DNA of 64,000 bases. Origin: Calditrichota bacterium. GTDB taxonomy: Bacteria; Calditrichota; Calditrichia; Calditrichales; Calditrichaceae. A program made the translations under genes and the position numbers. Shown piece by piece: positions 8,707-17,721 of this stretch. Under the pieces are notes generated by a model. That model saw only the letters and a list, made by a program, of their open reading frames with translations, made no database searches and had not been told where the DNA came from. The stretch is from the NCBI GenBank assembly GCA_024278755.1, contig JAJRSO010000013.1, forward strand, positions 60,318-124,317, written 5' to 3'. Numbering within the stretch: position 1 is the stretch's first letter; each line of letters starts with the position of its first letter.

Positions 8707-10125
8707 TTATTGAATATGATATGAATGAAATAATTTAGCCATTTCTTTCTGCCAGGCCGGCAACCCGTTTAGAGGTTCAACCAGCGGCACTACAAGCCTG
8801 TGAGCAAAATGGGATTTCATTAAAACCATATCCGTTTTTTTTGGATTTAAACCGTTAAACTCCTCGCGGTTAATTGACACTTTGTATTCATCAAGCAGAT
8901 CAACCAAGTATTTATCTATAAACTCCAATCGTTTTTGCTGCACATTTGTTAAGGTGCCATCCGTTTTCGGACGCCTGTCTTCCCGCCCAAACCGTGTAAG
9001 CAACTGATATCTGTGAGCCGTTGCTTTATAATATCTATCCCACATTTCAGCTTCCCGTTGTACCCGGATATCATTGCCGTAACCGGCTTTTATGGCCGCT
9101 TCATATAGAGCCTGATGTTCCAGAAGCAGCTCTGTATTGTAGTTTAATGATTGTTTAAATGATTGGGGATTTGAATAATTAAATACGTAGGGGCCGTATT
9201 TTAACGCCTCCAGTACCTTTTTTATCGTCCACGTCTGACCGGAAGGAAATGAAATAATTGGCCGGGACTGAAATTTACGAGCTAAGAAACCGTGTTCCAG
9301 CACAACCTTATCCGGTAGTTCTTTTTCCGACCCAAACAATCGCGGCGGTTGTTTAGCGTGGGCCGTAAGTTTTTCCGCAAGCAGTGTGCTCAATGCGTCA
9401 TACGCTTTTCGGTGAATCGTGCCCATTAACGGTTCAATTTGGTCATGAAATAATCGGGTGTACTCTTGCCTGATTTTACGGCGCCGGATATGATCACTCA
9501 AAGCTTGCTTACGATTGTTAAAATCCTGCGCCGTGGGATTGCTTAGGCGGTTTTTTTGTAAGACCTTAATTGAAAACACTCCGTTTCCCGTTCGAATCGG
9601 TTTACTTTCCTGACCTTCTTTTAATGAATAAACAGTGTTTTCTAATACTGTATCCTGAATTGGCCAGGTTAATTTTTTAGTGTTAACTTTTTGTTTTCTT
9701 TCTGCTTCCAACAAATAATAGGTAATTTCTATTTCCTGTAAAGATCGTAAATACTCTTTTTTTAACTCCCCGATATTAACCTGTATTGTCTTTTCCACAG
9801 AGTCGGTGCGAAAATTTTCAATTACCGATTCTCTAAAATGAGCTTCTATTCGTTTATCAATAGTTGAATCGCAAAAGCCCGTTTCATCAGCGTCAATCGC
9901 TAATAATTGCTGAGCTATCAAGGAAGAGACTATACGCCTTTTGGCCTTGTTTTTATCCTTTATTTTAAATAAAAACGGATTAAACCGATAACTTAGCGCA
10001 ACCTGTTCTGAACTGATTCTTTTACTTCCAACCAAAATCAAATCATCCGAAGCCGTCCGGGCACTACAAGAAACCCAAACCATTTGTATAACAGCCAGCC
10101 ATAAAACAAGTTTTAAATTTCTCAT
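8707..10125 (-). CDS. Putative lipoprotein with SurA/PpiC-like chaperone architecture
   Basis: A 472-aa protein with a lipoprotein signal (MRNLKLVLWLAVIQMVWVSCSA; Cys at position 20). The region after the lipobox (VGSKRISSEQVALSYRFNP, then basic and helical) and the long helical body resemble the N-terminal domain of SurA-like periplasmic chaperones, with a possible degenerate parvulin segment around residues 160-215 (SLKEGQESKPIRTGNGVFSI). The match is by eye and the PPIase signature is not convincing, so enzyme activity should not be assumed. It lies just upstream of the TonB receptor on the same strand (gap 72 bases), which fits a role in outer-membrane protein assembly. Residues 300-470 are not assignable. 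An unrelated helical lipoprotein is the alternative. Confidence 0.5.
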   Translation of the reverse strand: MRNLKLVLWLAVIQMVWVSCSARTASDDLILVGSKRISSEQVALSYRFNPFLFKIKDKNKAKRRIVSSLIAQQLLAIDADETGFCDSTIDKRIEAHFRESVIENFRTDSVEKTIQVNIGELKKEYLRSLQEIEITYYLLEAERKQKVNTKKLTWPIQDTVLENTVYSLKEGQESKPIRTGNGVFSIKVLQKNRLSNPTAQDFNNRKQALSDHIRRRKIRQEYTRLFHDQIEPLMGTIHRKAYDALSTLLAEKLTAHAKQPPRLFGSEKELPDKVVLEHGFLARKFQSRPIISFPSGQTWTIKKVLEALKYGPYVFNYSNPQSFKQSLNYNTELLLEHQALYEAAIKAGYGNDIRVQREAEMWDRYYKATAHRYQLLTRFGREDRRPKTDGTLTNVQQKRLEFIDKYLVDLLDEYKVSINREEFNGLNPKKTDMVLMKSHFAHRLVVPLVEPLNGLPAWQKEMAKLFHSYHIQ

Positions 10126-10235
10126 AATTTGTATAGACGAAATTAGTAACTCAGAACATTGTTACTAATTTAGCTTTCCCTCAACTTGTTTGTCAAGCTT
10201 AAAATCATTTCTTTTAAATAGGTTCACTACACATT

Positions 10236-12077
10236 CTACTTCAGTATCAGTATCTGAAACGGAGCCAGCGCTATTTTAAAAACCGCCTGGCTGCGAACGA
10301 CTTTAGTTCCACTAATCAAATCCGTAATTTCCTTCAAAAAAATACCCGTATCTGTTTTTGACAATAAAACCTCGCGAGCTTCACTGCCATTATTCAGAAG
10401 GACATATATTTTTTCGCTATTTAAACCTCTTATAAACCCTAACAAATTTCTATCATTATCGATTAAAAAGAACCGAACGGTGCCAAGGGATAGCGCTTTG
10501 TGCTTCGTTCGAAGCGATATTAATTTTTTATACCAGTTAAACATTTCACGATCAAAAGCAACAACATCTGCCGGACGCTTTTTTCCTAAAGGATGTGTTG
10601 TTTCGGTTTCATATTTAAAATCCGGCCAGACCATTGGCTTCCGGCAATCAGGGTCGTCTCCGCCCCACATTCCGGCCTCATCTCCGTAATAAATCATCGG
10701 CGCGCCGGGCAGGGTCATTTGCAGCCCAACAATCAATCGCTGTTTCAGTCGTTCTGTGAAATTCGGTTTACGCACATTCCAGTTTGCGGTTTGGGCCGGA
10801 TTGCCGCCGTGATCCACCCAAATATCCGGATTGACAATTTGAGAGGCTAGACGCTCCATATCATGGCTGTCCACTAGATTCTGTAAAACATAACGGTTTT
10901 CCGGCGGATAATCATTCGATATGGATTTTAAGGAATCCACAAAAGCAGAAACTGAAATTCTTGTTTTTTGATTGGCAACGAATTGCCGCAAGGCTCTTCC
11001 AAATCGGTAATTCATTACAGCATCAAAGGCGTCTCCCTGTAGCCAGGGCGCGGCATTAAACATTTTATTTTTGGGCCAGTCTTCCCACCAAATTTCACCG
11101 GAAATAAAAGCCTCCGGATTAATTTCTTTTACCCATTTTCGAAAATCCTTCCAAAAACCCATTTTTACCATTTCGGCCACATCGAGACGCCAACCATCAA
11201 TCCCGTCAGACGGATCGCCATCGCCGTTGGGGTCGCCCCAGCGTTTTACTACCGCATGAATATGCGCGCGCGGACCGGCCTTCAGGCCGTTTTCATCCTC
11301 ATTAATTTCCGGCAAATCCTTTATGCCGTACCAGCCGCCAAACTCAAATTCGTTTTCTTTTGTTTTGGGATTGTCCCATTTATTGATAACAAACCAATCT
11401 TTAAAATACGATTTCTGCTGATTTTTTTCAACATCCTGAAAGGCCCAGAAGGTGGCCCCAACATGATTAAAAACACCGTCAATAATAACCCGAATCCCGC
11501 GTTGATGACAGACTTTAATAAGCTCCAGAAATAAACTGTCTGCCGAAGTCCACTGCCAGGTAGCGGGGTCTGCCGGATTTTCTTTGGCCCATATCGCGCG
11601 GTCACGTTCGGGATCAGGGCCAAAATTATTATCAATATGATGATACATGGCGGTATCGTATTTATGTGAGGAGGGCGATTCGAACAAGGGATTAAAGTAA
11701 ATTCCGGTTATTCCCAGTTCCTGCAAATAATCCAGATGTTCCAACACACCCTGCAGGTCGCCGCCGTAGCGACGCATCCCCTGAATCCCATAAAAATCTT
11801 TCCCCTTTATTTTTTCCCAGGGCTGAAGTTTGTACCAGTCCGAGGTCCAGGGACTTATACGCCAGTTTTTGGGTGTAAAATAGGGCCAGCCGCCCTTCAT
11901 ATCTTGCGGCGTCGGATCGTTGAAGCAATCGCCATTGGAAAATCGTTCGGGAAATATCTGATACCAAACAACCTCTTTAGCCCATTGGGGTACAACAGGT
12001 TGCGAGGCAGCTTGTTTAGCATTATTCTTTGCACATGAAAAAAGTAAGAACAGGAGTGAAATTAGCAGGACCCGCAT
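10236..12077 (-). CDS. GH13 alpha-amylase/neopullulanase-like lipoprotein
   Basis: A 613-aa glycoside hydrolase of family 13 with a lipobox (LLFLLFSC, Cys15), so it is probably anchored in the outer or inner membrane facing the periplasm or cell surface. The TIM-barrel signatures are intact: region I DGVFNHVG (about 200-207), region II GWRLDVAEM with nucleophile Asp299, region III FISGEIWW with acid/base Glu328, and region IV LVDSHDME with Asp406. The insertion with HKYDTAMYHHID is typical of cyclomaltodextrinase/neopullulanase subfamilies. It should cleave alpha-1,4 (and possibly alpha-1,6) glucans. The gene starts 16 bases after the stop of the GH57 gene, so the two form an operon for alpha-glucan or maltodextrin processing. 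Family and catalytic residues are certain; the exact specificity is not. Confidence 0.92.
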   Translation of the reverse strand: MRVLLISLLFLLFSCAKNNAKQAASQPVVPQWAKEVVWYQIFPERFSNGDCFNDPTPQDMKGGWPYFTPKNWRISPWTSDWYKLQPWEKIKGKDFYGIQGMRRYGGDLQGVLEHLDYLQELGITGIYFNPLFESPSSHKYDTAMYHHIDNNFGPDPERDRAIWAKENPADPATWQWTSADSLFLELIKVCHQRGIRVIIDGVFNHVGATFWAFQDVEKNQQKSYFKDWFVINKWDNPKTKENEFEFGGWYGIKDLPEINEDENGLKAGPRAHIHAVVKRWGDPNGDGDPSDGIDGWRLDVAEMVKMGFWKDFRKWVKEINPEAFISGEIWWEDWPKNKMFNAAPWLQGDAFDAVMNYRFGRALRQFVANQKTRISVSAFVDSLKSISNDYPPENRYVLQNLVDSHDMERLASQIVNPDIWVDHGGNPAQTANWNVRKPNFTERLKQRLIVGLQMTLPGAPMIYYGDEAGMWGGDDPDCRKPMVWPDFKYETETTHPLGKKRPADVVAFDREMFNWYKKLISLRTKHKALSLGTVRFFLIDNDRNLLGFIRGLNSEKIYVLLNNGSEAREVLLSKTDTGIFLKEITDLISGTKVVRSQAVFKIALAPFQILILK

Positions 12078-12092
12078 TCATATTCCTTTCAA

Positions 12093-14222
12093 TTACAGGA
12101 TATCTGAAAGTGTGGAAACATAAAGTTCGAAACGTACCGTCCATTTTTTATCGAGTTGTACTTTCCAGAGCAGTACAACCGCCGAACTCTGGTATACACG
12201 TTCAAACCCGCCCTCTGACAGGGAAATTGTTTCGATAGGGAAACGCCATATATCTGCTGGACTGTCCAGACTTAGCCGAATATCCAGCCTTCGCCAATCA
12301 TCCCGCAATCCAATGAAATCAGCTTTACCCATGATTCCGCGGCTGTCTAAATAGGCGTCTTCCGGCTTACCTTCTTTTAAATAATAGTAACGATCCTCCG
12401 CATGGCCGGCCTGTAAACCAAAATTTAATTCAACGCCAAAATTTGTATCAACAGGATCATTCGATCGGTTTTCAATGCTATATTCTACGGATATTCTTCC
12501 CTGGTCATTCAGCATCACAAAATGTTTTTGCAGAAATACCTTTTTCCCTCGTACCCGACCTTCGCGGCCCAAAGTGAAAACAGCCCGATCCTTCTTCATT
12601 CTATGGTTGAGCAGATGGTAAACACCTTGTACAAAATCACCCTGTTCTTCATATTGAGCCGCTGCGAAATCTTCCGGATTTAAGGGTTCATCAATAAAAT
12701 GATCGATAAACGCATTGCGGTCATAAGTATCATAAAATAATTTTGATTTTAAATCCGGTTCCTTGGCAATTACCAGATCATGAATACTGGCGGTTCCGTC
12801 GGTTTCTTCTTCCGGGCTCACCGCCCGATCCAGATCCTTATGATAGGCCTCACGACGGCGGGTCATCGTATCTAAGATATTTTTGGATAACGGTTTAAAA
12901 TCCAGTTCGTACATTGTACCGCCGTTTTTCAAATCAAAAAAAGCATCCTGGATTTTTGTTTTAACCAGAAGCTCATCATATCCATCAATATTTATATCCT
13001 TTTTGGAAAGACTTGGCAGCTTAAGCTCCGCAACCCGTTCCAACTCTTTTTCCGCTTCAATAAGATTCATATAAATGGCATCGCGAATGTGGCTGAGATA
13101 AATTCCGCCAAATACGCCGTGCCAATACGGGCAATTGCATTGCGCCGCCCAAAGATGGTCAAATGCTTTTTGAAGTTTTGCCCGTTTCGCCAGTGGCTGT
13201 TTCCATAATTTATTACTCAGATGAAGCATGCGCTTATGCATATCGTTTACTTCGCGGTATTTTACCTGAAAATTTCGCCAAAAACCGCCGCGTACGAACG
13301 AACTGTTTTTTGTAAGCATTCCATTGTCCGCCAAACGGTGTTTAAACTCCGAATAATCCTCCTGCGCCTGAGGAAACAAAGACCACTCGCCCATTTCGGC
13401 ATAAGAGGCCGTTGGCAAATAGATACGCCGAATCGGTTTAATCGTATTGACGGCTTCTTTGAAATGTAGCAGATTGATCCAATCCAGATTTTCTTCCAAA
13501 ACGGTAAAAAATTTCTCTAACCAGCCGTTTTCATAGACATGTTCAAAGGTCTTTGGCCAGACACCGAATTTTTCACCGTCATCGGCAAAAACAACAATAT
13601 TTCCTCCCCCCTCCGTCGCCATTGCGCGTAGATGGGCGACGGTAACCTGAGGTTCCTGAAAAGGGATAGCATAGCGCAGTTGTTTGCTGATAGGAAAAAG
13701 CCGGACGGATTTGCCCAGATCTTCCGTAAAAAAATAACCTGTTAAGTCTTTTTCCTGCAGGCCGGCATACTTAAAATGCGTATCATCCAGAATAGTATAT
13801 TTTATATTCGCCGCATGAAGCGTACTGGCCAGAGTCGGCTCCCAAATACGTTCCGCTAGCCACATGCCTTCGGCATCGTAATTAAAAATATTTTTTATCT
13901 CCGCGGTTTGTTTTTGAATTTGGCTCTGGCGGTCTTTTTCGGGAATGACCGCCAGAATCGGCTCATAAAAAGCGCCGGTTAAAATTTCAAGTTGCCCGCG
14001 ATCCACCATTTTTTTTATGCGCGGTAAATAATTCGGATGGTTTTGTTTAAACCAATCCAGCAGTATGCCGGTAAAATGGATAGCTATCCGGATTTTGGGA
14101 TGACGCTCCAGAACTTCAATAAAAGGCAGGTATGATTTTTTAAAAGCATCTTCAATAACAAAATCGAAATTACCCACGGGCTGATGATTGTGAATTCCGA
14201 ATAGAAAATTAACCCGCTTCAT
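12093..14222 (-). CDS. GH57 4-alpha-glucanotransferase / alpha-amylase
   Basis: A 709-aa cytosolic-type protein (no signal peptide) of glycoside hydrolase family 57. The conserved blocks are visible in order: IHNHQPVG (10-17), LTGAFYEPIL (81-90), WLAERIWEP with the predicted nucleophile Glu124, FADDGEKFGVWP with the predicted acid/base Asp around 214-215, and YLPTASYAEMGEW. Spacing and length match the Thermococcus litoralis 4-alpha-glucanotransferase type better than branching enzymes. A C-terminal beta-sandwich domain (from about 420) is also typical of that type. It would disproportionate or hydrolyse maltodextrins. Located directly upstream of the GH13 lipoprotein amylase, it fits a pathway in which the exported enzyme shortens glucan and this one works inside the cell. 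4-alpha-glucanotransferase versus alpha-amylase cannot be settled from sequence. Confidence 0.88.
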   Translation of the reverse strand: MKRVNFLFGIHNHQPVGNFDFVIEDAFKKSYLPFIEVLERHPKIRIAIHFTGILLDWFKQNHPNYLPRIKKMVDRGQLEILTGAFYEPILAVIPEKDRQSQIQKQTAEIKNIFNYDAEGMWLAERIWEPTLASTLHAANIKYTILDDTHFKYAGLQEKDLTGYFFTEDLGKSVRLFPISKQLRYAIPFQEPQVTVAHLRAMATEGGGNIVVFADDGEKFGVWPKTFEHVYENGWLEKFFTVLEENLDWINLLHFKEAVNTIKPIRRIYLPTASYAEMGEWSLFPQAQEDYSEFKHRLADNGMLTKNSSFVRGGFWRNFQVKYREVNDMHKRMLHLSNKLWKQPLAKRAKLQKAFDHLWAAQCNCPYWHGVFGGIYLSHIRDAIYMNLIEAEKELERVAELKLPSLSKKDINIDGYDELLVKTKIQDAFFDLKNGGTMYELDFKPLSKNILDTMTRRREAYHKDLDRAVSPEEETDGTASIHDLVIAKEPDLKSKLFYDTYDRNAFIDHFIDEPLNPEDFAAAQYEEQGDFVQGVYHLLNHRMKKDRAVFTLGREGRVRGKKVFLQKHFVMLNDQGRISVEYSIENRSNDPVDTNFGVELNFGLQAGHAEDRYYYLKEGKPEDAYLDSRGIMGKADFIGLRDDWRRLDIRLSLDSPADIWRFPIETISLSEGGFERVYQSSAVVLLWKVQLDKKWTVRFELYVSTLSDIL

Positions 14223-14713
14223 TTAAACTCCTAAAAGACTGTAAAAAGGTGCCTTGCTTAGTGACTCAGATATGGACTACTAATTAAGGAATTCCTGTTC
14301 ATTTGTCAATCTTTTTTTCAAGAAAACATCGCGCCCAAATTTTTAAAGCGCCTTTGGAAAATCACAAAACAACTATCAAACAGCGCTCGATTATGTGCAA
14401 ATAGCAATGCACTTTTGGTTTAGGCTTTATGAAAAATCTAGTATGATGCAAAGATAAGGAATTGATATTTTAAAATATGAGGATATGAATTTATAGTTTA
14501 TTTAACCTGCCACAGCGCTCCCGAAGCATCGGGAGCGGCAATCTCCACGTTCGCCTCGCTCACTCGCGATAACGATGCATGAATCGCTTAATTTAGGTTT
14601 AAATATTAGTTGATAGTTGCTACATTATCTTAAGAGAAAAGTATTGGAAATCTAAATATCTTTATGCTCTTTGTTTCATTACTCTTACTGATTATGCCTT
14701 ATTACCGACTCAC
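14223..14713. other. Intergenic region with one strong palindrome, no gene seen
   Basis: No open frame with coding character was found between the GH57 gene and the tRNA-Phe terminator. The only structure is a 9-bp perfect inverted repeat at 14516-14537 (CGCTCCCGA, loop AGCA, TCGGGAGCG), followed by GGCAATCTCC. It resembles interspersed palindromic elements that lie between genes in many bacteria. The rest is AT-rich and probably contains the promoter of the GH57-GH13 pair. Confidence 0.5.
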
Positions 14714-14748
14714 AAAAAAAGGGTTTACAGAAAAGTCTGTAAACCCTT
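14714..14748 (-). terminator. Intrinsic terminator after tRNA-Phe
   Basis: On the minus strand a perfect 13-bp stem (AAGGGTTTACAGA / TCTGTAAACCCTT) with a CTTT loop is followed by a run of T. It starts 11 bases after the tRNA 3' end and is a textbook rho-independent terminator. Confidence 0.9.
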
Positions 14749-14758
14749 GGCATTGCAG

Positions 14759-14831
<73 letters not shown>

Positions 14832-14891
14832 GCTGAATTTTAGAGCCGTCAATTTAATGTCTAAATATTACGTATGCAAATCAAAATACCA

Positions 14892-15773
14892 TTAAAAAAG
14901 ATCCAACTCCAGCCCTTCGTCTTTGATCTGCTTGGCAAGAGAATCGACACTGAGCAATGTTTTATTGATTCGGATATATAATGTTGAATCGTATATCATT
15001 TTTCCCATCAGTCCTCTTTTTTTCTGAACCTCTGTCAGCATACTTTGCATCGAGGTTGTCACCGTATCCAAACGCAGGGTTATGCTATTTAAATTATGCA
15101 GTGTTCTTCCGATTCCCTGATCATTATTGCGCACCAAACTGTTAATACGGGTTACGACCGAATCAAGGCCGTTCAGGGTTTTTCCAAAGCGGGTTGGTAA
15201 TGAACGAAACTCTTTTGTAATGGCATTGATATTGGAAAGTGAACCGCTAATGTTTTTCTGTAAATGGCCGGTTTCGAGCAGAGAGTTTATCATGCTAATA
15301 GTGGAGTCGACACGAAAAGATAACGCCGACATATCTTCGGCCAGTTCTCCGATAACAATTCCCACATCAACAATCCGCCCGCCATAGGACCCGTGAAAAG
15401 GTTGGTGAGACAAGTTTATTTTACGCGGTGATTTCCCTGGGAAAATCTCTACCTTCATTCCCGCCAGAAGTTCCGCGCTAATCACCGTAAAAACAGCGTC
15501 TTCATAAAGCTGAACGCGATTATTCAGCTGAATGGTGCATAAAACGTTTCTACCCTGCCAGCCGATACGAGCCACTTTACCTTCTTTAACCCCGTTAACC
15601 GTTACCGGATCACCGGGTATCATCCCTCCGACATTTTCGAAAAGAATGTCTAATTCATATTTATCCGTATGCAGCCGAAATTCTTTACCCCAGATAATGC
15701 CAAAGATTAAAATTAATGTAGATACAATGACCGTTAAACCTACTTTGAATTCTGCCGACATAAATTTATTCAT
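14892..15773 (-). CDS. MlaD/MCE-family lipid-transport substrate-binding protein
   Basis: A 293-aa protein with a single N-terminal membrane anchor (residues about 8-28, VGLTVIVSTLILIFGIIWG), followed by one MCE domain (about 40-120: VGGMIPGDPVTVNGVKEGKV and AELLAGMKVEI) and a long helical C-terminal part (about 150-290) typical of periplasm-spanning MCE proteins. MlaD-type proteins bind phospholipids for an ABC transporter in the inner membrane. The partner permease and ATPase are not in this window. ATG 15773 is chosen because GGCGGA lies just upstream; a TTG at 15785 is also open. The gene follows the EIIB gene by 16 bases and is probably in the same transcript, an unusual pairing. Confidence 0.85.
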   Translation of the reverse strand: MNKFMSAEFKVGLTVIVSTLILIFGIIWGKEFRLHTDKYELDILFENVGGMIPGDPVTVNGVKEGKVARIGWQGRNVLCTIQLNNRVQLYEDAVFTVISAELLAGMKVEIFPGKSPRKINLSHQPFHGSYGGRIVDVGIVIGELAEDMSALSFRVDSTISMINSLLETGHLQKNISGSLSNINAITKEFRSLPTRFGKTLNGLDSVVTRINSLVRNNDQGIGRTLHNLNSITLRLDTVTTSMQSMLTEVQKKRGLMGKMIYDSTLYIRINKTLLSVDSLAKQIKDEGLELDLF

Positions 15774-15789
15774 ATATTCCGCCAAAAGA

Positions 15790-16275
15790 TTAATCTGTTT
15801 TTTCTAAAAGATTCTTTAACAAAACTCTTTTTGCTTCCGGGGTATCCTGACATTCGATCAAAACACCTCTATCTATCAAATAACGGAAAGATTCCCTTTC
15901 TTTCGTATCAAGATAAAGATACGGCAGTAGTTTAGAACGTCCCTCTCTGTAATGAATTCCGCCCAGATTTATTTTTTTGATTTTCGCGCCATAGGCAAGA
16001 AGCTCTTCCGCAATCTGTGGTCCGTTGATTAAAACAATTGTTTTACTTAAATCAATTTTTCCGGAAATAATCACCTCTGCCATTTCTTTTACGGAAAACA
16101 CACGCGCTTCAAGCGGGTCGGGGACAACCGACAAATAGAGCTCTTTCTCCCATTCATTTTCGGCGACCGAATTATCACATAAAATTATCTGATTACTGTT
16201 AAGTGAATTTACCCAGCCCAGAACCACCTGCCCATGTATCAAGCGATCATCAATACGCAACAACTGAATACTCAT
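15790..16275 (-). CDS. Mannose/sorbose-type PTS EIIB protein
   Basis: A 161-aa EIIB domain of the mannose-fructose-sorbose PTS family. The phosphorylation site is in RIDDRLIHGQVVLGW with the active His14. The body (VVLINGPQIAEELLAYG, INLGGIHYREGR) matches the full length of stand-alone EIIB proteins. It normally receives phosphate from EIIA and passes it to sugar on EIIC/EIID. It overlaps the EIIA gene by four bases (ATGA), so the two are translationally coupled. No EIIC or EIID gene is present nearby, which suggests a regulatory role or a partner elsewhere. Confidence 0.88.
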   Translation of the reverse strand: MSIQLLRIDDRLIHGQVVLGWVNSLNSNQIILCDNSVAENEWEKELYLSVVPDPLEARVFSVKEMAEVIISGKIDLSKTIVLINGPQIAEELLAYGAKIKKINLGGIHYREGRSKLLPYLYLDTKERESFRYLIDRGVLIECQDTPEAKRVLLKNLLEKTD

Positions 16276-16658
16276 CGGCTAACAATTCCTTTTTTTGCGT
16301 CTAAAACTATTTTCTCTAATAGCGCTTCCCCGTCCAGCCGCTTGTTATTTATAAAATAAGAAACCAGCATCGGTATATTAACGCCGCTGACAATGGCCGT
16401 GTTTTTATATTTATGTTTAATCCGGTTAGCCACAAGCCAACAGCTTCCGCCAAACATATCTACAAACAATATAATTCGCTCCGGGTTTTGCTTTTCCGCC
16501 AATGCGGATACGGATGACTCTATTTCTTCCAATACCGTTTCCTGGTTCGAATAGCAGTAAATGTCGGAGGGTGGAGTTGTGAGGTGTTCTGCTGCTTTCC
16601 GTATGCTACAGGCCAAATTACCATGTGTGATGATACAGGTCAGATAGTTTGCCGTCAC
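16272..16658 (-). CDS. Mannose-type PTS EIIA protein
   Basis: A 128-aa single-domain EIIA of the mannose family. The active-site His12 lies in CIITHGNLA, and IILFVDMFGGSCWLVAN is the typical DxFGGSP-like segment, here with Cys in place of Pro. It accepts phosphate from HPr and donates it to EIIB. Translation is coupled on both sides: it overlaps hprK and the EIIB gene by four bases each. Such EIIA-EIIB-HprK sets without a permease are known from several proteobacterial and other lineages as regulatory or incomplete PTS. Confidence 0.88.
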   Translation of the reverse strand: MTANYLTCIITHGNLACSIRKAAEHLTTPPSDIYCYSNQETVLEEIESSVSALAEKQNPERIILFVDMFGGSCWLVANRIKHKYKNTAIVSGVNIPMLVSYFINNKRLDGEALLEKIVLDAKKGIVSR

Positions 16659-17641
16659 TCATGATCCTTTTTTAAATAGTCCATATCTTTATCCATCGGG
16701 ATAACATTTTTCTGCTGCATATATTCTTTAAGACGTTTGTTTATCTCTTTAGGTGCGTGATATCCATACATTTTTAACAGATGATTCATTGCTATTGTTT
16801 CGGCAATCACCGTTATATTTTTCCCCGGATGAATGGGCAGTATAATCTGTGGAATCTTAATTCCCAAAATATCGGTCATCGAGTCTTCCATACCAATACG
16901 CTCGTATTCTTCGCCGCGTTTCCAGTCTACAAGCTTTACTTCCACCTCAACACGCTTCTGCATGCGCACACCCCGAATGCCAAAAATCCGGCCCACATCA
17001 ATCAGGCCGACGCCGCGAATTTCCAAAGCATGCTGCGAAATTTCCGTCCCTTTACCAATTAAGATATCTTCCGATTTTCGTTTAATAATTACCAAGTCAT
17101 CTGTTACCAGACGGTGGCCGCGTTCTACCAGATCGAGCGCAATCTCACTTTTCACAATGCCGCTTCGGCCGGTAAGTAAAATCCCCACACCATATACATC
17201 CACCAGTGTTCCGTGCATCGATACCTGGGGCGCAAATTTTTCTTCGAGATACTCTCCAAGCAGATGAGTTGTTTGTGTTGTACTGAATGGCGTTCGCAGA
17301 ATGGAGATATAATGGCGTTTTGCCGCTTTTTCAAAAAACTCGGGAATTTCATTGTTTTCGGTGATAATAATGGCCGGGATTTCAAATTCTACATAACGGT
17401 TAATTTTACTTTCCAGTTCTTCACGGGATAAACCGGATAAATATTTTATCTCGGTATTGCCCATAATCTGCACTCGATCGGAGGTAAACAATTCTACAAA
17501 GCCGGAAATCGCCAAACCCGGACGGTGTAGCTCGGCTGAGGTTATTTTTCGGTTTAAGCCGTTACGGGAACAGATGAGTTCCAGCTTTAAATGGGACTCA
17601 TTTTCCATAAGCAGGGTACGTACTGTAATAAAATCTTTCAT
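16655..17641 (-). CDS. hprK: HPr kinase/phosphorylase with altered P-loop
   Basis: A 328-aa protein with the two-domain layout of HprK: an N-terminal domain (1-130) and a C-terminal kinase domain with MHGTLVDVYGVG (142-153), P-loop (158-165) and the family signature LEIRGVGLIDV, then GIRGVRMQ. HprK phosphorylates HPr on serine and reverses the reaction, linking carbon state to transport and gene control. The P-loop reads GRSGIVKS: the Gly before the Lys (GxxxxGKS) is replaced by Val163, encoded GTG where GGN is expected. This should weaken nucleotide binding unless it is a base error. It heads the hprK-EIIA-EIIB set; HPr and EI are not in the window. Confidence 0.9.
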   Translation of the reverse strand: MKDFITVRTLLMENESHLKLELICSRNGLNRKITSAELHRPGLAISGFVELFTSDRVQIMGNTEIKYLSGLSREELESKINRYVEFEIPAIIITENNEIPEFFEKAAKRHYISILRTPFSTTQTTHLLGEYLEEKFAPQVSMHGTLVDVYGVGILLTGRSGIVKSEIALDLVERGHRLVTDDLVIIKRKSEDILIGKGTEISQHALEIRGVGLIDVGRIFGIRGVRMQKRVEVEVKLVDWKRGEEYERIGMEDSMTDILGIKIPQIILPIHPGKNITVIAETIAMNHLLKMYGYHAPKEINKRLKEYMQQKNVIPMDKDMDYLKKDHE

Positions 17642-17675
17642 AGTTTAAAATGTAACAAAGTTTAAAAGTATGCGC

Positions 17676-17708
17676 AAAATAAAAAGGCGCTTAAAAAAAG
17701 CGCCTTTT
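17676..17708 (-). terminator. Intrinsic terminator between hpf and hprK
   Basis: A perfect 11-bp inverted repeat (AAAAGGCGCTT at 17682-17692, AAGCGCCTTTT at 17698-17708) with a 5-base loop is followed on the minus strand by TATTTT. It should end the hpf transcript and separate it from the hprK-EIIA-EIIB operon. Confidence 0.85.
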
Positions 17709-17721
17709 AGAATTTTATATG

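Noticed and set aside
14516..14580. Small RNA gene around the CGCTCCCGA palindrome
   Set aside because: Only one palindrome without promoter or terminator; better described as an interspersed palindromic element.
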